DNA of 64,000 nt from Colwellia sp. (GTDB taxonomy: Bacteria; Pseudomonadota; Gammaproteobacteria; Enterobacterales; Alteromonadaceae). The stretch spans positions 62,001-126,000 of the forward strand of contig NZ_JABSPA010000006.1 of assembly GCF_013214175.1 (NCBI RefSeq), given 5' to 3'. The position numbers and the translations under genes were made by a program. The notes beneath the pieces were generated by a model. That model did no database searches and was not told the DNA's origin. It saw only the letters and a program-made list of their open reading frames with translations. Positions 17,089 through 25,997 of this stretch are shown piece after piece; positions within the stretch are counted from its first letter, which is position 1, and every line of letters begins with the position of its first letter.

Positions 17089-19413
17089 ATGACAAATTTA
17101 CCTAGCACTGCCAAGCAACCACTCAGCTTAATTTATCTCGATGCCAACGCTACTACGCAAGTATTACCCCAAGCCGCAGCCGCAGCCTTAACGGCCATGG
17201 AAACGCTATTTGGCAACCCCAGTAGTAGTCATGTTACCGGGCTGCAAGCAAAACAGATAATGGATAAAGCCAGACAGCAAGCTAAGCAAATTGTTGGTGC
17301 TGGCGAGGGTAAAATTATATTTACCAGTGGTGCTACTGAAGGTATTCAAACCGCCATTTTATCAGCGCTAATCAATGCTAAAAAAATTCTTAACGACACT
17401 GTGACTCAAGGTAAGGACTATTGCCTACTCTATGGTGCAACCGAACATAAAGCGGTGCCAGAATCACTTAAGCACTGGAATGAAATTCTTGAAATAAATG
17501 CCGAAGTGAAAGCTATCCCTGTTGATGAATTGGGTCGCCTTGATATGGACTTTATCGCTAGAGAAGTTCCTCAGGCCTTGATGATTTGTACCATGGCGGT
17601 TAACAACGAAACGGGTGTCTATCAAGACATTAACTTATTAGACAAAACCATACGTGCCAATAATGCCAATATTTCTTGGATGGTAGATTGTGTGCAAGCG
17701 TTAGGTAAACAAGACTTGAACTTAGCACAGACTAGTATCGACTATGCACCGTTTAGTGGTCACAAACTTTATGCCCCTAAAGGCATTGGTTTTATGTACG
17801 TTAAAGAAAACGCCCCCTTTACACCAGTTATTGCCGGCGGTGGCCAAGAAGGTGGCTTACGTTCAGGCACGGAAAACTTACCCGGTTTAGCAGCCTTAAG
17901 CGTTATATTTGATATGCTCTCCGGCGAAAGTGAGCATAGCTTTACGCCAGTGAAAACGCTGCACTTATTTCATCAACAAATAGTGGCTGCATTGATTAAA
18001 GTATTCCCTAACATCGTTTTTAATCATTGTTTTGAAAACTCAGTGCCAACCACCATTAATTTTGCTATCCCTGGCTTTAGCTCGAAAGAAATCATGGATT
18101 TATTTGACGCAGCCAATGTCCGAGTAAGCTCAGGCTCGGCTTGTAGCTCAAAAGTAACACGCAGTTTCGTCTTAGACGCCATGGGATTGCCCGAATGGCA
18201 AAGTGAGTCGGCAATTCGAATGTCGTTTGGACCAGCCATGACGCAAGTTCTAGTTGACCAGACCTGTAGCCGAATTATCTCTGCTGCTCAAGCATTACAA
18301 CAAAGCTGCTTAACTATTGACATAAATAGCATGGACGAAAATCTCAGCGCTGATAAAGCTGAGCTAGATGGTCTGATGCAATTTAAAGTGGGCGGCAGCT
18401 GTAGTTGGCTATATGTCGACAACAAGACTAAGACGGCACTATTTATCGATCCATTACCGGAAGTAGCCGATCGCTTGCAAACATTACTTACTTGTCGAGG
18501 CCTTGATTTAGTCGCGGTTATTGATACCCATGGTCATGCTGATCATGTCTCTTGTCGCGACAGTATCGCGAAAACATGCTTAGCTGAACAAGAAAGTGAC
18601 TGCCTTGGCTGGCCCGCTAATGCACAAACGACAAACATTAATGGCAATGAATGCCAGTACATTACGTTAGGCGACAAGTGGTTAGTTAAAGTCGCTACAC
18701 CTGGGCATACCGATGACAGTATTAGCCTGTTATTGTGCGAGCCAGTATTAGATTCTACCGAAGCATTATCTGTACATTATGCCTTTTGTGGTGACCTGAT
18801 CTTGATGGACAGCCTTGGCCGAACAAACTTCTCAACCAGTAGTGCTCCGGATATGTTTACTAGCTTGCAGTTATTAGCCAAGCTTATTGGTACCCAGAGC
18901 CTTATTTGTCCTAGCCACGATTATAATAACGAATTTACCACCAGCCTGAGCGCTGAAATATCACGTAACTCTTTACTCAAGCAAGTGATCAATAATGAGA
19001 TTAGTGCTAATACATTTTCACTGCAAAAATTCACTATGGATAAAGCTATTATTGATGAGTCAGGCAGTGAGATTATGTGTGGTGCTTTAATCAGTACTTG
19101 CGACAAAAAACCTGTACATGAATATGATAGTGCCAGCTTAGCTGAAGCGATGAAACAATCGAACGCGATTAAATTAATTGATATCCGTGAACCACATGAA
19201 TATGCATTACAGCACGATGAAAACTTTGCTGAAAATGTACCTTTAACTCGACTAGTTCAATTTGTGCAAGAACACCAAGATTATAAACAAGCACCATTGG
19301 TACTTGTATGTCGTAGTGGCAGTCGCTCCCACTTGGCAGCGCAAGCACTAAGCCGTTTAGGTTTTTCACAGGTTGGGCATTTGAAAGGTGGTTACGCTTT
19401 ACACCAATACTAG
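17089..19413 (+). CDS. fusion of cysteine desulfurase, MBL-fold hydrolase (persulfide-dioxygenase-like) and rhodanese
   Basis: 774 residues. Residues about 8-400 are a NifS/IscS-type class V aminotransferase: FTSGATEG, PLP lysine K226 in SGHKLYAPKG, and the sulfur-carrying Cys352 in SSGSACSSKV. Residues about 415-650 are a metallo-beta-lactamase fold with HGHADH (His481, His483, Asp485, His486) and CPSHDY, close to ETHE1-type persulfide dioxygenases. Residues about 670-774 are a rhodanese with the active loop CRSGSRS (Cys741). Together they could free sulfur from cysteine, pass it as persulfide, and oxidise or transfer it. ATG 17089 is chosen over an in-frame GTG at 17056 because AGAG precedes it. 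The gene is monocistronic and ends at a strong terminator. Confidence 0.9.
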   Translation: MTNLPSTAKQPLSLIYLDANATTQVLPQAAAAALTAMETLFGNPSSSHVTGLQAKQIMDKARQQAKQIVGAGEGKIIFTSGATEGIQTAILSALINAKKILNDTVTQGKDYCLLYGATEHKAVPESLKHWNEILEINAEVKAIPVDELGRLDMDFIAREVPQALMICTMAVNNETGVYQDINLLDKTIRANNANISWMVDCVQALGKQDLNLAQTSIDYAPFSGHKLYAPKGIGFMYVKENAPFTPVIAGGGQEGGLRSGTENLPGLAALSVIFDMLSGESEHSFTPVKTLHLFHQQIVAALIKVFPNIVFNHCFENSVPTTINFAIPGFSSKEIMDLFDAANVRVSSGSACSSKVTRSFVLDAMGLPEWQSESAIRMSFGPAMTQVLVDQTCSRIISAAQALQQSCLTIDINSMDENLSADKAELDGLMQFKVGGSCSWLYVDNKTKTALFIDPLPEVADRLQTLLTCRGLDLVAVIDTHGHADHVSCRDSIAKTCLAEQESDCLGWPANAQTTNINGNECQYITLGDKWLVKVATPGHTDDSISLLLCEPVLDSTEALSVHYAFCGDLILMDSLGRTNFSTSSAPDMFTSLQLLAKLIGTQSLICPSHDYNNEFTTSLSAEISRNSLLKQVINNEISANTFSLQKFTMDKAIIDESGSEIMCGALISTCDKKPVHEYDSASLAEAMKQSNAIKLIDIREPHEYALQHDENFAENVPLTRLVQFVQEHQDYKQAPLVLVCRSGSRSHLAAQALSRLGFSQVGHLKGGYALHQY

Positions 19414-19482
19414 TAGATCATGCAAAGGTGAATTTTCACGGGACCAGCCAAGTAATTTACCGCTTGGCTAGAACTGTAATGA

Positions 19483-19564
19483 CTAAATCTCTAAATAACT
19501 GCCTTAGTGCTCTATTTAGAGATTTAGAAAATTAAGTTTGTGTAAATGCAGCAAACTTAGTTTT
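19483..19564. terminator. double-hairpin bidirectional terminator
   Basis: The first hairpin pairs CTAAATCTCTAAATA (19483-19497) with TATTTAGAGATTTAG (19513-19527), 15 bp perfect. The second pairs AAAATTAAGTTTG (19528-19540) with CAAACTTAGTTTT (19552-19564), one mismatch. They lie between two converging genes and can serve both. Confidence 0.75.
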
Positions 19565-19589
19565 CTAAATAACAGGTCTTGTCTTTTAC

Positions 19590-20654
19590 CTAGCCTCCTT
19601 CAGCCATATTCTGCAATAGTAACAATCGTTGCTGTTCCTGCTCAGAAGGCTGATAAGGGGTATCACTTAAACTAGATACGGAAAATTCTTTAATTTCATA
19701 TTTCTTAATAGCACTATTACCATACTTTGTTGGCTCACCTGGTGCTGGCGACATTAACTCGATTGAGAAAGTCGACAAATAAAATGGTGCCGACTTGCCT
19801 TGCAATACTGATTGATGAGCTTTTAAGTTTATATGGCTGCTGCCTTTATTGAGCTTTTCTTTACTGACTAAATGCGCAATGGGCTGGTTGTTGGCATCAA
19901 ATAAATTTGCTCGTATTCTATAAAGGCCTTGCTCTCTTGTAGTTAAATTAGCTGGCATCACCATGTCTGCATCTTGGTTAAATGCTGAATTGAAGCCTTC
20001 TAGTGTGGCGATTGAATCAACATATTTGAGTGCCAGAGCAATAGTAATATTCTTACCATTAACAGATGCTTTTATCGTAGCTTGCAGCTGTCTTGGCAAA
20101 TCTCGCCTGCCCTCCAGTTGTGCATACCAGTTATCTTCATCCTGTTCGAACTTGCTAGTTAATAATAAATTTCCCGTGTTAGTGTCAACCAGCTGAAGCT
20201 CGGCATTAACAATATTTTCCCCAGTAAGTGTCGCAAATACCAGCTCAGGGTAGGTATAACGATATTTTGATAATGCGGCGGTGACTTGAGTGCCTTCATC
20301 ATCAACGGGTATAGATTGTGGGTTGAAATGGTTTGGTTGCAAACGGTCAAAATCATTATCAGTCAAAGGTTGCGAGTATGCGGGAAAGTTTAATTCCGCG
20401 GCATATACCTTAGCGACTAACGCTGCAGAAGCATTTGAAGTGATCTTTTCTGGCATTACCGCAAGCAATGAATTCTTGTTAACGCTTTCTGCTGGCAGTT
20501 TTGTTGCTTCTATCAATGGTGTTTTTATAAGAGGCTCATTAACCGTTATGTTTTGCTGTTGCTGTTGCTGTGGCATCGATGGCCAAAAAAGCCAAACACT
20601 GACAACAACAATACTTATGGTCAGCACCCGCTTTAAATTTTTTTGATTTTTCAT
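19590..20654 (-). CDS. membrane-anchored protein of unknown function following a lipase gene
   Basis: Not recognised. 354 residues: a short basic N-terminus, one membrane helix (about 9-27, VLTISIVVVSVWLFWP), a six-Gln run, then a periplasmic body. Residues about 120-320 look beta-rich, with alternating hydrophobics as in YTYPELVFATLTGENIVNAELQL. The topology recalls lipase-specific foldases (one N-terminal anchor, periplasmic body), and it follows the lipase-like gene on the same strand, so a helper role for that enzyme is an attractive inference; the foldase signature was not found. A hairpin lies between the two genes. Confidence 0.55.
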   Translation of the reverse strand: MKNQKNLKRVLTISIVVVSVWLFWPSMPQQQQQQNITVNEPLIKTPLIEATKLPAESVNKNSLLAVMPEKITSNASAALVAKVYAAELNFPAYSQPLTDNDFDRLQPNHFNPQSIPVDDEGTQVTAALSKYRYTYPELVFATLTGENIVNAELQLVDTNTGNLLLTSKFEQDEDNWYAQLEGRRDLPRQLQATIKASVNGKNITIALALKYVDSIATLEGFNSAFNQDADMVMPANLTTREQGLYRIRANLFDANNQPIAHLVSKEKLNKGSSHINLKAHQSVLQGKSAPFYLSTFSIELMSPAPGEPTKYGNSAIKKYEIKEFSVSSLSDTPYQPSEQEQQRLLLLQNMAEGG

Positions 20655-20679
20655 AGCTCATTTACTTTCCTTTATTATA

Positions 20680-20720
20680 AGCTGTTAATCCTTTGTCATT
20701 TCGTTAAAAGATTAACAGCT
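20680..20720 (-). terminator. hairpin between lipase and downstream gene (terminator or attenuator)
   Basis: AGCTGTTAATC (20680-20690) is the exact reverse complement of GATTAACAGCT (20710-20720), with a 19-base loop. It lies 13 bp after the lipase stop and 26 bp before the next minus-strand ATG. There is no strong T run, so partial termination or mRNA protection is as likely as full termination. Confidence 0.45.
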
Positions 20721-20732
20721 ATTACTCTTTTT

Positions 20733-21785
20733 CTAGTTAGGAATCGCGTCATAAATTAGTGTCGACATGCTGTCATCATTGGAATTTTGCACATAAAGGT
20801 AATTACTTTTCCAAAGCCACCAGCCAAACGTTTGAGTGTAGGTATCAAAATGAATGGCCTCACCTGATAGTAAGTTTTTCTGGCTACTTGCTGCAGTAAC
20901 TTTACCTTCCTGCTTTGGCTCAAGTAGTGAGCCATGGCTATAGTCTTCTCCCATAAGCATCGGATAATGATAGGGCATAAAGCCTGATACAGCATTGCTT
21001 TGATTTGAAATTTTACCGTTGAAAGCTATTTGCGCACTACAACTGCCAAAGCTACCTTGGCGATTACCACCACATGAAGAGTGGCTACCAACAACACCGT
21101 CATCATGGCCATGAATAAACGGGCTAGTTAAACCTAAATATTCACTTGAATCACCAACAAAACGTAAACGCGGAATTCTAGCATCAGGTAATGGTGCAAG
21201 TTGTCTCGCATTATTGACTTTTAAGTCATGCAGCACACCCATTTCATCACTAAGTTGGCCACCCAACCAAGCCTCTAAAGCAGCCTCGATAATAAAGGTC
21301 CATGTTTCTGTAGCTTGAGCCACACTTACCGCTAAATCGGCAAGTTCACTGCCACCGCCAGCGCCAGCAATATCAAAAGTAGCGACTATATTAAGTGGCG
21401 CTAAGCCCGCATTTTCTAACCAAGTCTCTTGGTTGTCGATAATATAGCGAGCAACCAGATCACCGGTAGAGTGAGTGACAAAGATACAGCCCGGTGAGCA
21501 AAAATTACTTTCTGAAAAAGACTTTAATTTTGGCCACAGGTAATCTGTAGCGATTTTTCCTTCGATTCGCTCATATGAGGGCCAGTCAATACGGGCATCA
21601 CTTAAGTTGTCCCAATAACCCTTCCAGTAGTTTTGGCCACTTTCGGTGACATCACCGTCGTATATTAATTGTTGTGGTTGCAGGCCATGGATAAGCACTA
21701 TTTTATATGCTTTGCTGTATGTAGTAGCGGAGTAAAGCGCTAAGCAGAGTGCTACAAAAGCAGCTGAGATCTTGATTATATTCAT
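20733..21785 (-). CDS. secreted lipase-like alpha/beta hydrolase
   Basis: 350 residues with a signal peptide (about 1-24, ending TTYSKA). The strand VLIHGLQP supplies the oxyanion-hole HG, and the nucleophile elbow reads FVTHSTGDLVARYI, where the usual G-H-S-x-G is T-H-S-T-G. A later GHDDGVV segment may supply the acid, and a His is available near the C-terminus. Cys pairs (NFCSPGC, SSCGG, GSCSA) suggest disulfides in an exported enzyme. Family resemblance is to class 2 or PGAP1-like lipases/esterases; the substrate is unknown. It is followed by a membrane-anchored gene that may assist it. Confidence 0.7.
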   Translation of the reverse strand: MNIIKISAAFVALCLALYSATTYSKAYKIVLIHGLQPQQLIYDGDVTESGQNYWKGYWDNLSDARIDWPSYERIEGKIATDYLWPKLKSFSESNFCSPGCIFVTHSTGDLVARYIIDNQETWLENAGLAPLNIVATFDIAGAGGGSELADLAVSVAQATETWTFIIEAALEAWLGGQLSDEMGVLHDLKVNNARQLAPLPDARIPRLRFVGDSSEYLGLTSPFIHGHDDGVVGSHSSCGGNRQGSFGSCSAQIAFNGKISNQSNAVSGFMPYHYPMLMGEDYSHGSLLEPKQEGKVTAASSQKNLLSGEAIHFDTYTQTFGWWLWKSNYLYVQNSNDDSMSTLIYDAIPN

Positions 21786-22260
21786 ATTATCCCCATTAGT
21801 TTTTATAATTATTTTTATTTCGTCATATTTTTATTATTGATATTGGTTTTCCAATTCAACTGATCGGACGTTGGACCAGTTGAATTACAATAGAATAGTG
21901 CTTATTTTTTATCCATCGACCAAGTATTTATAATGAGAATAACGAAAATAGATGTTATTTATAATGGGTGTATCAACCTAGAAAAACACGACAACAAAAA
22001 TCACAGTAAGCACTTGATTAATAAAATCAAAATAAACATACCAGCTTGCTTTGCTTAGGGTTTTATAATTAAACAACAATCAACCACATGTTAATTAATG
22101 GTTAACATATAGTTTATGTGTGGTTAAGTTAAATTAACGAATGGTTATAAAATAATTTATCGATAATTGTGAAATAGCTAAACTATGATTGGAAAAGGAT
22201 AATTTACTTAGTGAAGTAAATATACAAAGGAATACAAGGAGTAGCTTGGCTTCTATCAGA
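21786..22260. other. intergenic region
   Basis: About 475 very AT-rich bases upstream of the lipase-like gene, holding its promoter. TTAATTAATGGTTAACATATAG and nearby GTTAAGTTAAATTAACG form short overlapping palindromes near 22090-22140. An AAGGAG at about 22237 is not followed by a usable frame. No gene is supported. Confidence 0.4.
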
Positions 22261-22261
22261 C

Positions 22262-22290
22262 AAAAAAACCAGCAGAGCTGCTGGCTTTTT
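22262..22290 (-). terminator. rho-independent terminator of the HdeD-like gene
   Basis: CCAGCAG and CTGCTGG (22269-22275, 22278-22284) form a tight hairpin. On the minus strand it is followed by seven T, about 57 bases after the HdeD-like stop. The plus strand also has a T run, so it could act both ways. Confidence 0.85.
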
Positions 22291-22340
22291 ATTTACTTAA
22301 TGAGTCGCTTCAATAGCTAGTTATGCTATTAATTTTAGAG

Positions 22341-22958
22341 CTAATTAATTAATTTCTCTTGGGTTTTCTTTACTTGATTAGCAATAGTCAATAACGCAAT
22401 ACCATCAAAAATAAAGCTAACACCAATAATAAGGCCAATAATCCAAGCACTAGAAAAAGGCCAGTTGGTTAGCACGACGACACCTAATACAAAGGATATA
22501 GCACCATTTACAAGGCTGAATACTTTAGCCGATGATTGTAGTTCAAAAGCAAGGATCATAGAGCTAAAACCACTGATTAAAAAATAAATAGCAATTAATA
22601 AGCCAAGCACACCAAGAATTATGGCTGGGTGAGTAAAAATAATAAGCGCTAATGCTGCTAAAACAAAAGGCCTAAACCATAAAGACATGTTCTGTGTCTT
22701 GTTATGCCAAGCATTAAAAGCCAGGGCTGTTGATGCTAGTAAGAAAATCCCACCAACAAAAGTATTAAAAGCCAAACCAATAAAGTTAGGCACCAAAATA
22801 GCTAGCAGACCAATAATGATCATCACTATGCCAATCACTTTGGTATTTTTAATCAAGGCTAACTTGAGCTGTTGTGCTGGTGTTTCCCGCGATATTTCTT
22901 GCTCAACTTCTGCAGCTTTATCTGAAGTAACTTCTGAGCGAGGTACAAAATCTGTCAT
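22341..22958 (-). CDS. HdeD-family (DUF308) membrane protein
   Basis: 205 residues: a hydrophilic N-terminus of about 35 residues, then six membrane helices in three pairs. The repeated pattern of short Gly-rich helices (IGIVMIIIGLLAILVP, LGLLIAIYFLISGFSSMI, WIIGLIIGVSFIFDGI) is the DUF308/HdeD signature. E. coli HdeD contributes to acid resistance at high cell density, but the molecular function of the family is unclear. A single gene with its own terminator; AGGA lies nine bases before the ATG. Confidence 0.85.
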   Translation of the reverse strand: MTDFVPRSEVTSDKAAEVEQEISRETPAQQLKLALIKNTKVIGIVMIIIGLLAILVPNFIGLAFNTFVGGIFLLASTALAFNAWHNKTQNMSLWFRPFVLAALALIIFTHPAIILGVLGLLIAIYFLISGFSSMILAFELQSSAKVFSLVNGAISFVLGVVVLTNWPFSSAWIIGLIIGVSFIFDGIALLTIANQVKKTQEKLIN

Positions 22959-23088
22959 GGTGGTTTATCCTTAAATTGACTCGATAATTTTTTGTTAAAA
23001 CTAAGGTAGCAGAAGCGACTAATAAACTGTATTTATTATTAAAAGTTCACTAAAAAAATGTTGCCATTAAATATATTTATGCAAATAT

Positions 23089-23123
23089 AAAAACCCGATA
23101 CAAGTTACCTTGTATCGGGTTTT
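23089..23123 (-). terminator. rho-independent terminator after the protease gene
   Basis: AAAACCCGATACAAG (23090-23104) pairs perfectly with CTTGTATCGGGTTTT (23109-23123) around a 4-base loop, 45 bases past the protease stop. A and T runs on the two sides let it work in both directions. Confidence 0.88.
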
Positions 23124-23168
23124 AGTTGCTATTTACTCACTACTAATATTAGTGAGTAAATCATTTTC

Positions 23169-25541
23169 CTACGGATTATAGGTTACCTCTAAGCTAACAC
23201 CGCTTGCTGCCGAGTAACCATACACACCGATGTGCCAAGTATCTGCTGCTGGGTTGGTAAATGAACAACTCTCTGTGTTACCACTTTTATATGGGCGACA
23301 GTCATAAGTAGCAGAAGTCGGTTGAGAACCACGTCTAATATACATATCCGCATCACCACTGCCACCGCTCATAGCGAAATCTAATGTCGCCATGCCTACT
23401 GGCACATCAATGGTGTAATATGTCCAAGCACGACGAGCAACACTTATATCTGTTACTGAGGCACTGCCGCCGGTAGCACCGCCACCAGTGCTAGGCTCGG
23501 TAAAGCTACCAGTTAAGCTGACACCACTAAAGGCCGAGTAAGCAATGACTTTAACAAAATAAGTGCCCGTTTGAGCACTAGCAATTGCACAACTTTCAGC
23601 ATTACCACCCTTGTATGGACGACAATCATAACTACTGCTTGTAGGTGCTGAACCGAATTTAACGTAAAGATCAGCATCCCCCGTACCACCAGCCATATAG
23701 AAGTTTAACTCAGTGGCGCCAGCAGGAACTTCCATAGTAAAGCTCAGCTCAGTACTTGAGCCAAGGTTCGCTTTAGCAACACCATTTTCAAGGACATTGC
23801 CTGCTGTAGGAGGCGGTGTAGTGCCACCACCACAGCTAGCTGCCAATGCATCTGATGCAGCTTTTGCTTGCACTAAACCAAAACCTGTTTTGTCATCACG
23901 ACCTGCTACATCTAAGTCAATCGCGGTATTTTTCAAGGCACTGCGGACATCGTCGGCACTACAGTTCGGGTTATTGCTCCATACTAATGCAGCTACACCA
24001 GTAACGTGTGGCGTTGCCATTGAAGTGCCATTGTAATAAGCATAATCTTGTGACCCATTGACCGTTAAGCTAGCGTTAGTGCCCAATTGAGACATGAGTT
24101 GCAAGCCTAAAACACGGCTAACAGAAACAGTAGGTACAGTTACGTCAGTATTGGCATCGACAAGGAAAGGATTTTGTAACCCTGGACGGGTCGTGTCACT
24201 ATAAACAATAACGGCAGAAGCACCGGCATCAGCACACGCTTTAGCTGGATTGATTTCAGGGTAATTACTGCCCTTTTGATTATCATTACGCTCTGCTAAA
24301 CAAATATTGCCATTAACATTGCTACAGCTATAACTGCTACCTGAAATGGTACAGCTTGCTAAAACACCGTTAGCACTGCCATCAACATTGCTAACCACAT
24401 AGTTACCGCCACTTTGAATATAATGGGTTTGCGGTACCACACTGTCATTACCGTATGTCGTTGCACCAACAGTGACAAAACCTAAACGGCCATCTCCGGC
24501 AACGGTTGATAAAATAGCTTCGCCCGGCGCTGATACTTCAACTTGACTGGTATATTGAGAAAATTCTGCATGTTGGTTGTTACTATCTAACGCGCCAACA
24601 GCCATTACCACGTCGTAAGATGCCGGGTAAGACAAGGTAGCGTTACCATCATTACCTGAAGCAGCAATTAACAATACGCCGGTATCAGCCGCTGCTTGTA
24701 GGGCATTTTTTTCAGTATTACTTGAACCTGAACCACCTAAACTCATATTGATAACTTTAGCGCCGTTATTTACACAAGTATCCACTGCATCAGATAAGTC
24801 ACCCGAGTAACCCCAACCACTTTCGTTGAAGACTTTAACAATATGTAGATTAACGTTCGTGCTTGGTAAAATACCAACAACACCTTCACTGTTATTTACG
24901 CCAGCAATAGTACCCGCAACGTGCGTGCCGTGAGAGCCGCCGTTCTGATACCAGTTACCTGTGCCTGAGTTATTAGTGCCTGAAGCATTATTGGCATTCA
25001 AATCAGGGTTTGTTTGCTCATAACCCGAATCAATAATACACACTGTCATGTTAGCGGCATCTGCATCGGTTAATTGATCAGATTGTGTCTTAGCTATGCC
25101 CCAAGGTTGGTTTTGCGAAAATAAGAAACGTTGATAATCAGGTTCAATTGATTCAACCGAAGGATGCTTACGTAACTTTTCAATGAATTTTTCTACATCT
25201 TTCACCGAGTGCATTTTATCAAGAGCAATTACGTGGCTGTTATTTTTTAAAACTTTAACGTGCTTTAAATTTAGACCTATTTTTTTAGCAAGACCTGGCG
25301 GAACAGTTTTACCTTGTTTCTTATCTTTAAAAGTAATAATTAATCTGTCGGTATAATCATTACGTTGAAGTTTCTGCTCTGCTTGCCACTGGGCAAAACT
25401 TAGCGTTGCTGATTGCTTAACTGTAGTAACTTTTTCCGCTTTATTAAGCTTAGCTTGAGGTGCTGCATTACTAGCAGCACTGGTCGCGGTTAAAACTGAT
25501 AAGGCGATAGCACTCAGGGCAATCTTTTTATTATTTCTCAT
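23169..25541 (-). CDS. secreted subtilisin-like (S8) protease with two PPC domains
   Basis: 790 residues. A signal peptide (about 1-27) and an inhibitor-I9-like propeptide (about 60-140) precede the catalytic domain: Asp in CIIDSGYEQ (near 169), His in GSHGTHVAGT (near 205), Ser in NGTSMATPHVTG (near 506). A protease-associated (PA) insert lies between His and Ser (about 350-490, with ICLAERND and VIVYSDTTRPG). Two pre-peptidase C-terminal repeats end the protein, each with the GGxGDADxY and YDCRPYKxGNxESC blocks, which usually help bind substrate and may be processed off. It is an extracellular nutrient protease by family. It is divergent from the second subtilase gene across about 455 bp. 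Confidence 0.93.
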   Translation of the reverse strand: MRNNKKIALSAIALSVLTATSAASNAAPQAKLNKAEKVTTVKQSATLSFAQWQAEQKLQRNDYTDRLIITFKDKKQGKTVPPGLAKKIGLNLKHVKVLKNNSHVIALDKMHSVKDVEKFIEKLRKHPSVESIEPDYQRFLFSQNQPWGIAKTQSDQLTDADAANMTVCIIDSGYEQTNPDLNANNASGTNNSGTGNWYQNGGSHGTHVAGTIAGVNNSEGVVGILPSTNVNLHIVKVFNESGWGYSGDLSDAVDTCVNNGAKVINMSLGGSGSSNTEKNALQAAADTGVLLIAASGNDGNATLSYPASYDVVMAVGALDSNNQHAEFSQYTSQVEVSAPGEAILSTVAGDGRLGFVTVGATTYGNDSVVPQTHYIQSGGNYVVSNVDGSANGVLASCTISGSSYSCSNVNGNICLAERNDNQKGSNYPEINPAKACADAGASAVIVYSDTTRPGLQNPFLVDANTDVTVPTVSVSRVLGLQLMSQLGTNASLTVNGSQDYAYYNGTSMATPHVTGVAALVWSNNPNCSADDVRSALKNTAIDLDVAGRDDKTGFGLVQAKAASDALAASCGGGTTPPPTAGNVLENGVAKANLGSSTELSFTMEVPAGATELNFYMAGGTGDADLYVKFGSAPTSSSYDCRPYKGGNAESCAIASAQTGTYFVKVIAYSAFSGVSLTGSFTEPSTGGGATGGSASVTDISVARRAWTYYTIDVPVGMATLDFAMSGGSGDADMYIRRGSQPTSATYDCRPYKSGNTESCSFTNPAADTWHIGVYGYSAASGVSLEVTYNP

Positions 25542-25997
25542 CTGACATCAACTCCATCGTTGGTATTTCACGCTTATTACAAAAGTCATTTTGACTAATG
25601 TCCTGCGTATTCTTTTTATAGGTTGGATTAACTATTCAACACTTATCAGATTGAATCTTTATTCGTTTTTTAACTAGTAAATTATCGACAAACATTAATA
25701 AAAAACCGACTAAACACTTTTACAAAAACCGTCTAAGCAACTAAAAATTAAGGATATTAATTAACCTTGTCGTTTTTGTGCGAAAAGTTGTCGGAATTTT
25801 ACTAGAGGCAGTTTTACTAGCTGTTACTATCGAATTATGCAAGAGGCAGGAAGCCAAGTTAAGCAGATGTATAGAGTAAGTGAAACATATAGCAGGAGAA
25901 CGGACAGTTCATCTAAACAGTTCATCTAAATAATAAAAATTAGCGTCATTAATAATAAGAATAAGACGACACAACATTAAACAGAGAGTGAGTCCAT
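25542..25997. other. divergent promoter region between two protease genes
   Basis: 456 AT-rich bases separating divergently transcribed subtilase genes, so both promoters should be here. A run of imperfect repeats, AACAGTTCATCTAAA / CAGTTCATCTAAATAA, occurs near 25908-25935. GAGAGTGAG precedes the ATG at 25998. No clear operator was identified. Confidence 0.45.

Noticed and set aside
22090..22290. Possible small RNA ending at the CCAGCAG hairpin on the plus strand
   Set aside because: The hairpin is well explained as the terminator of the minus-strand HdeD-like gene, and no promoter could be recognised.
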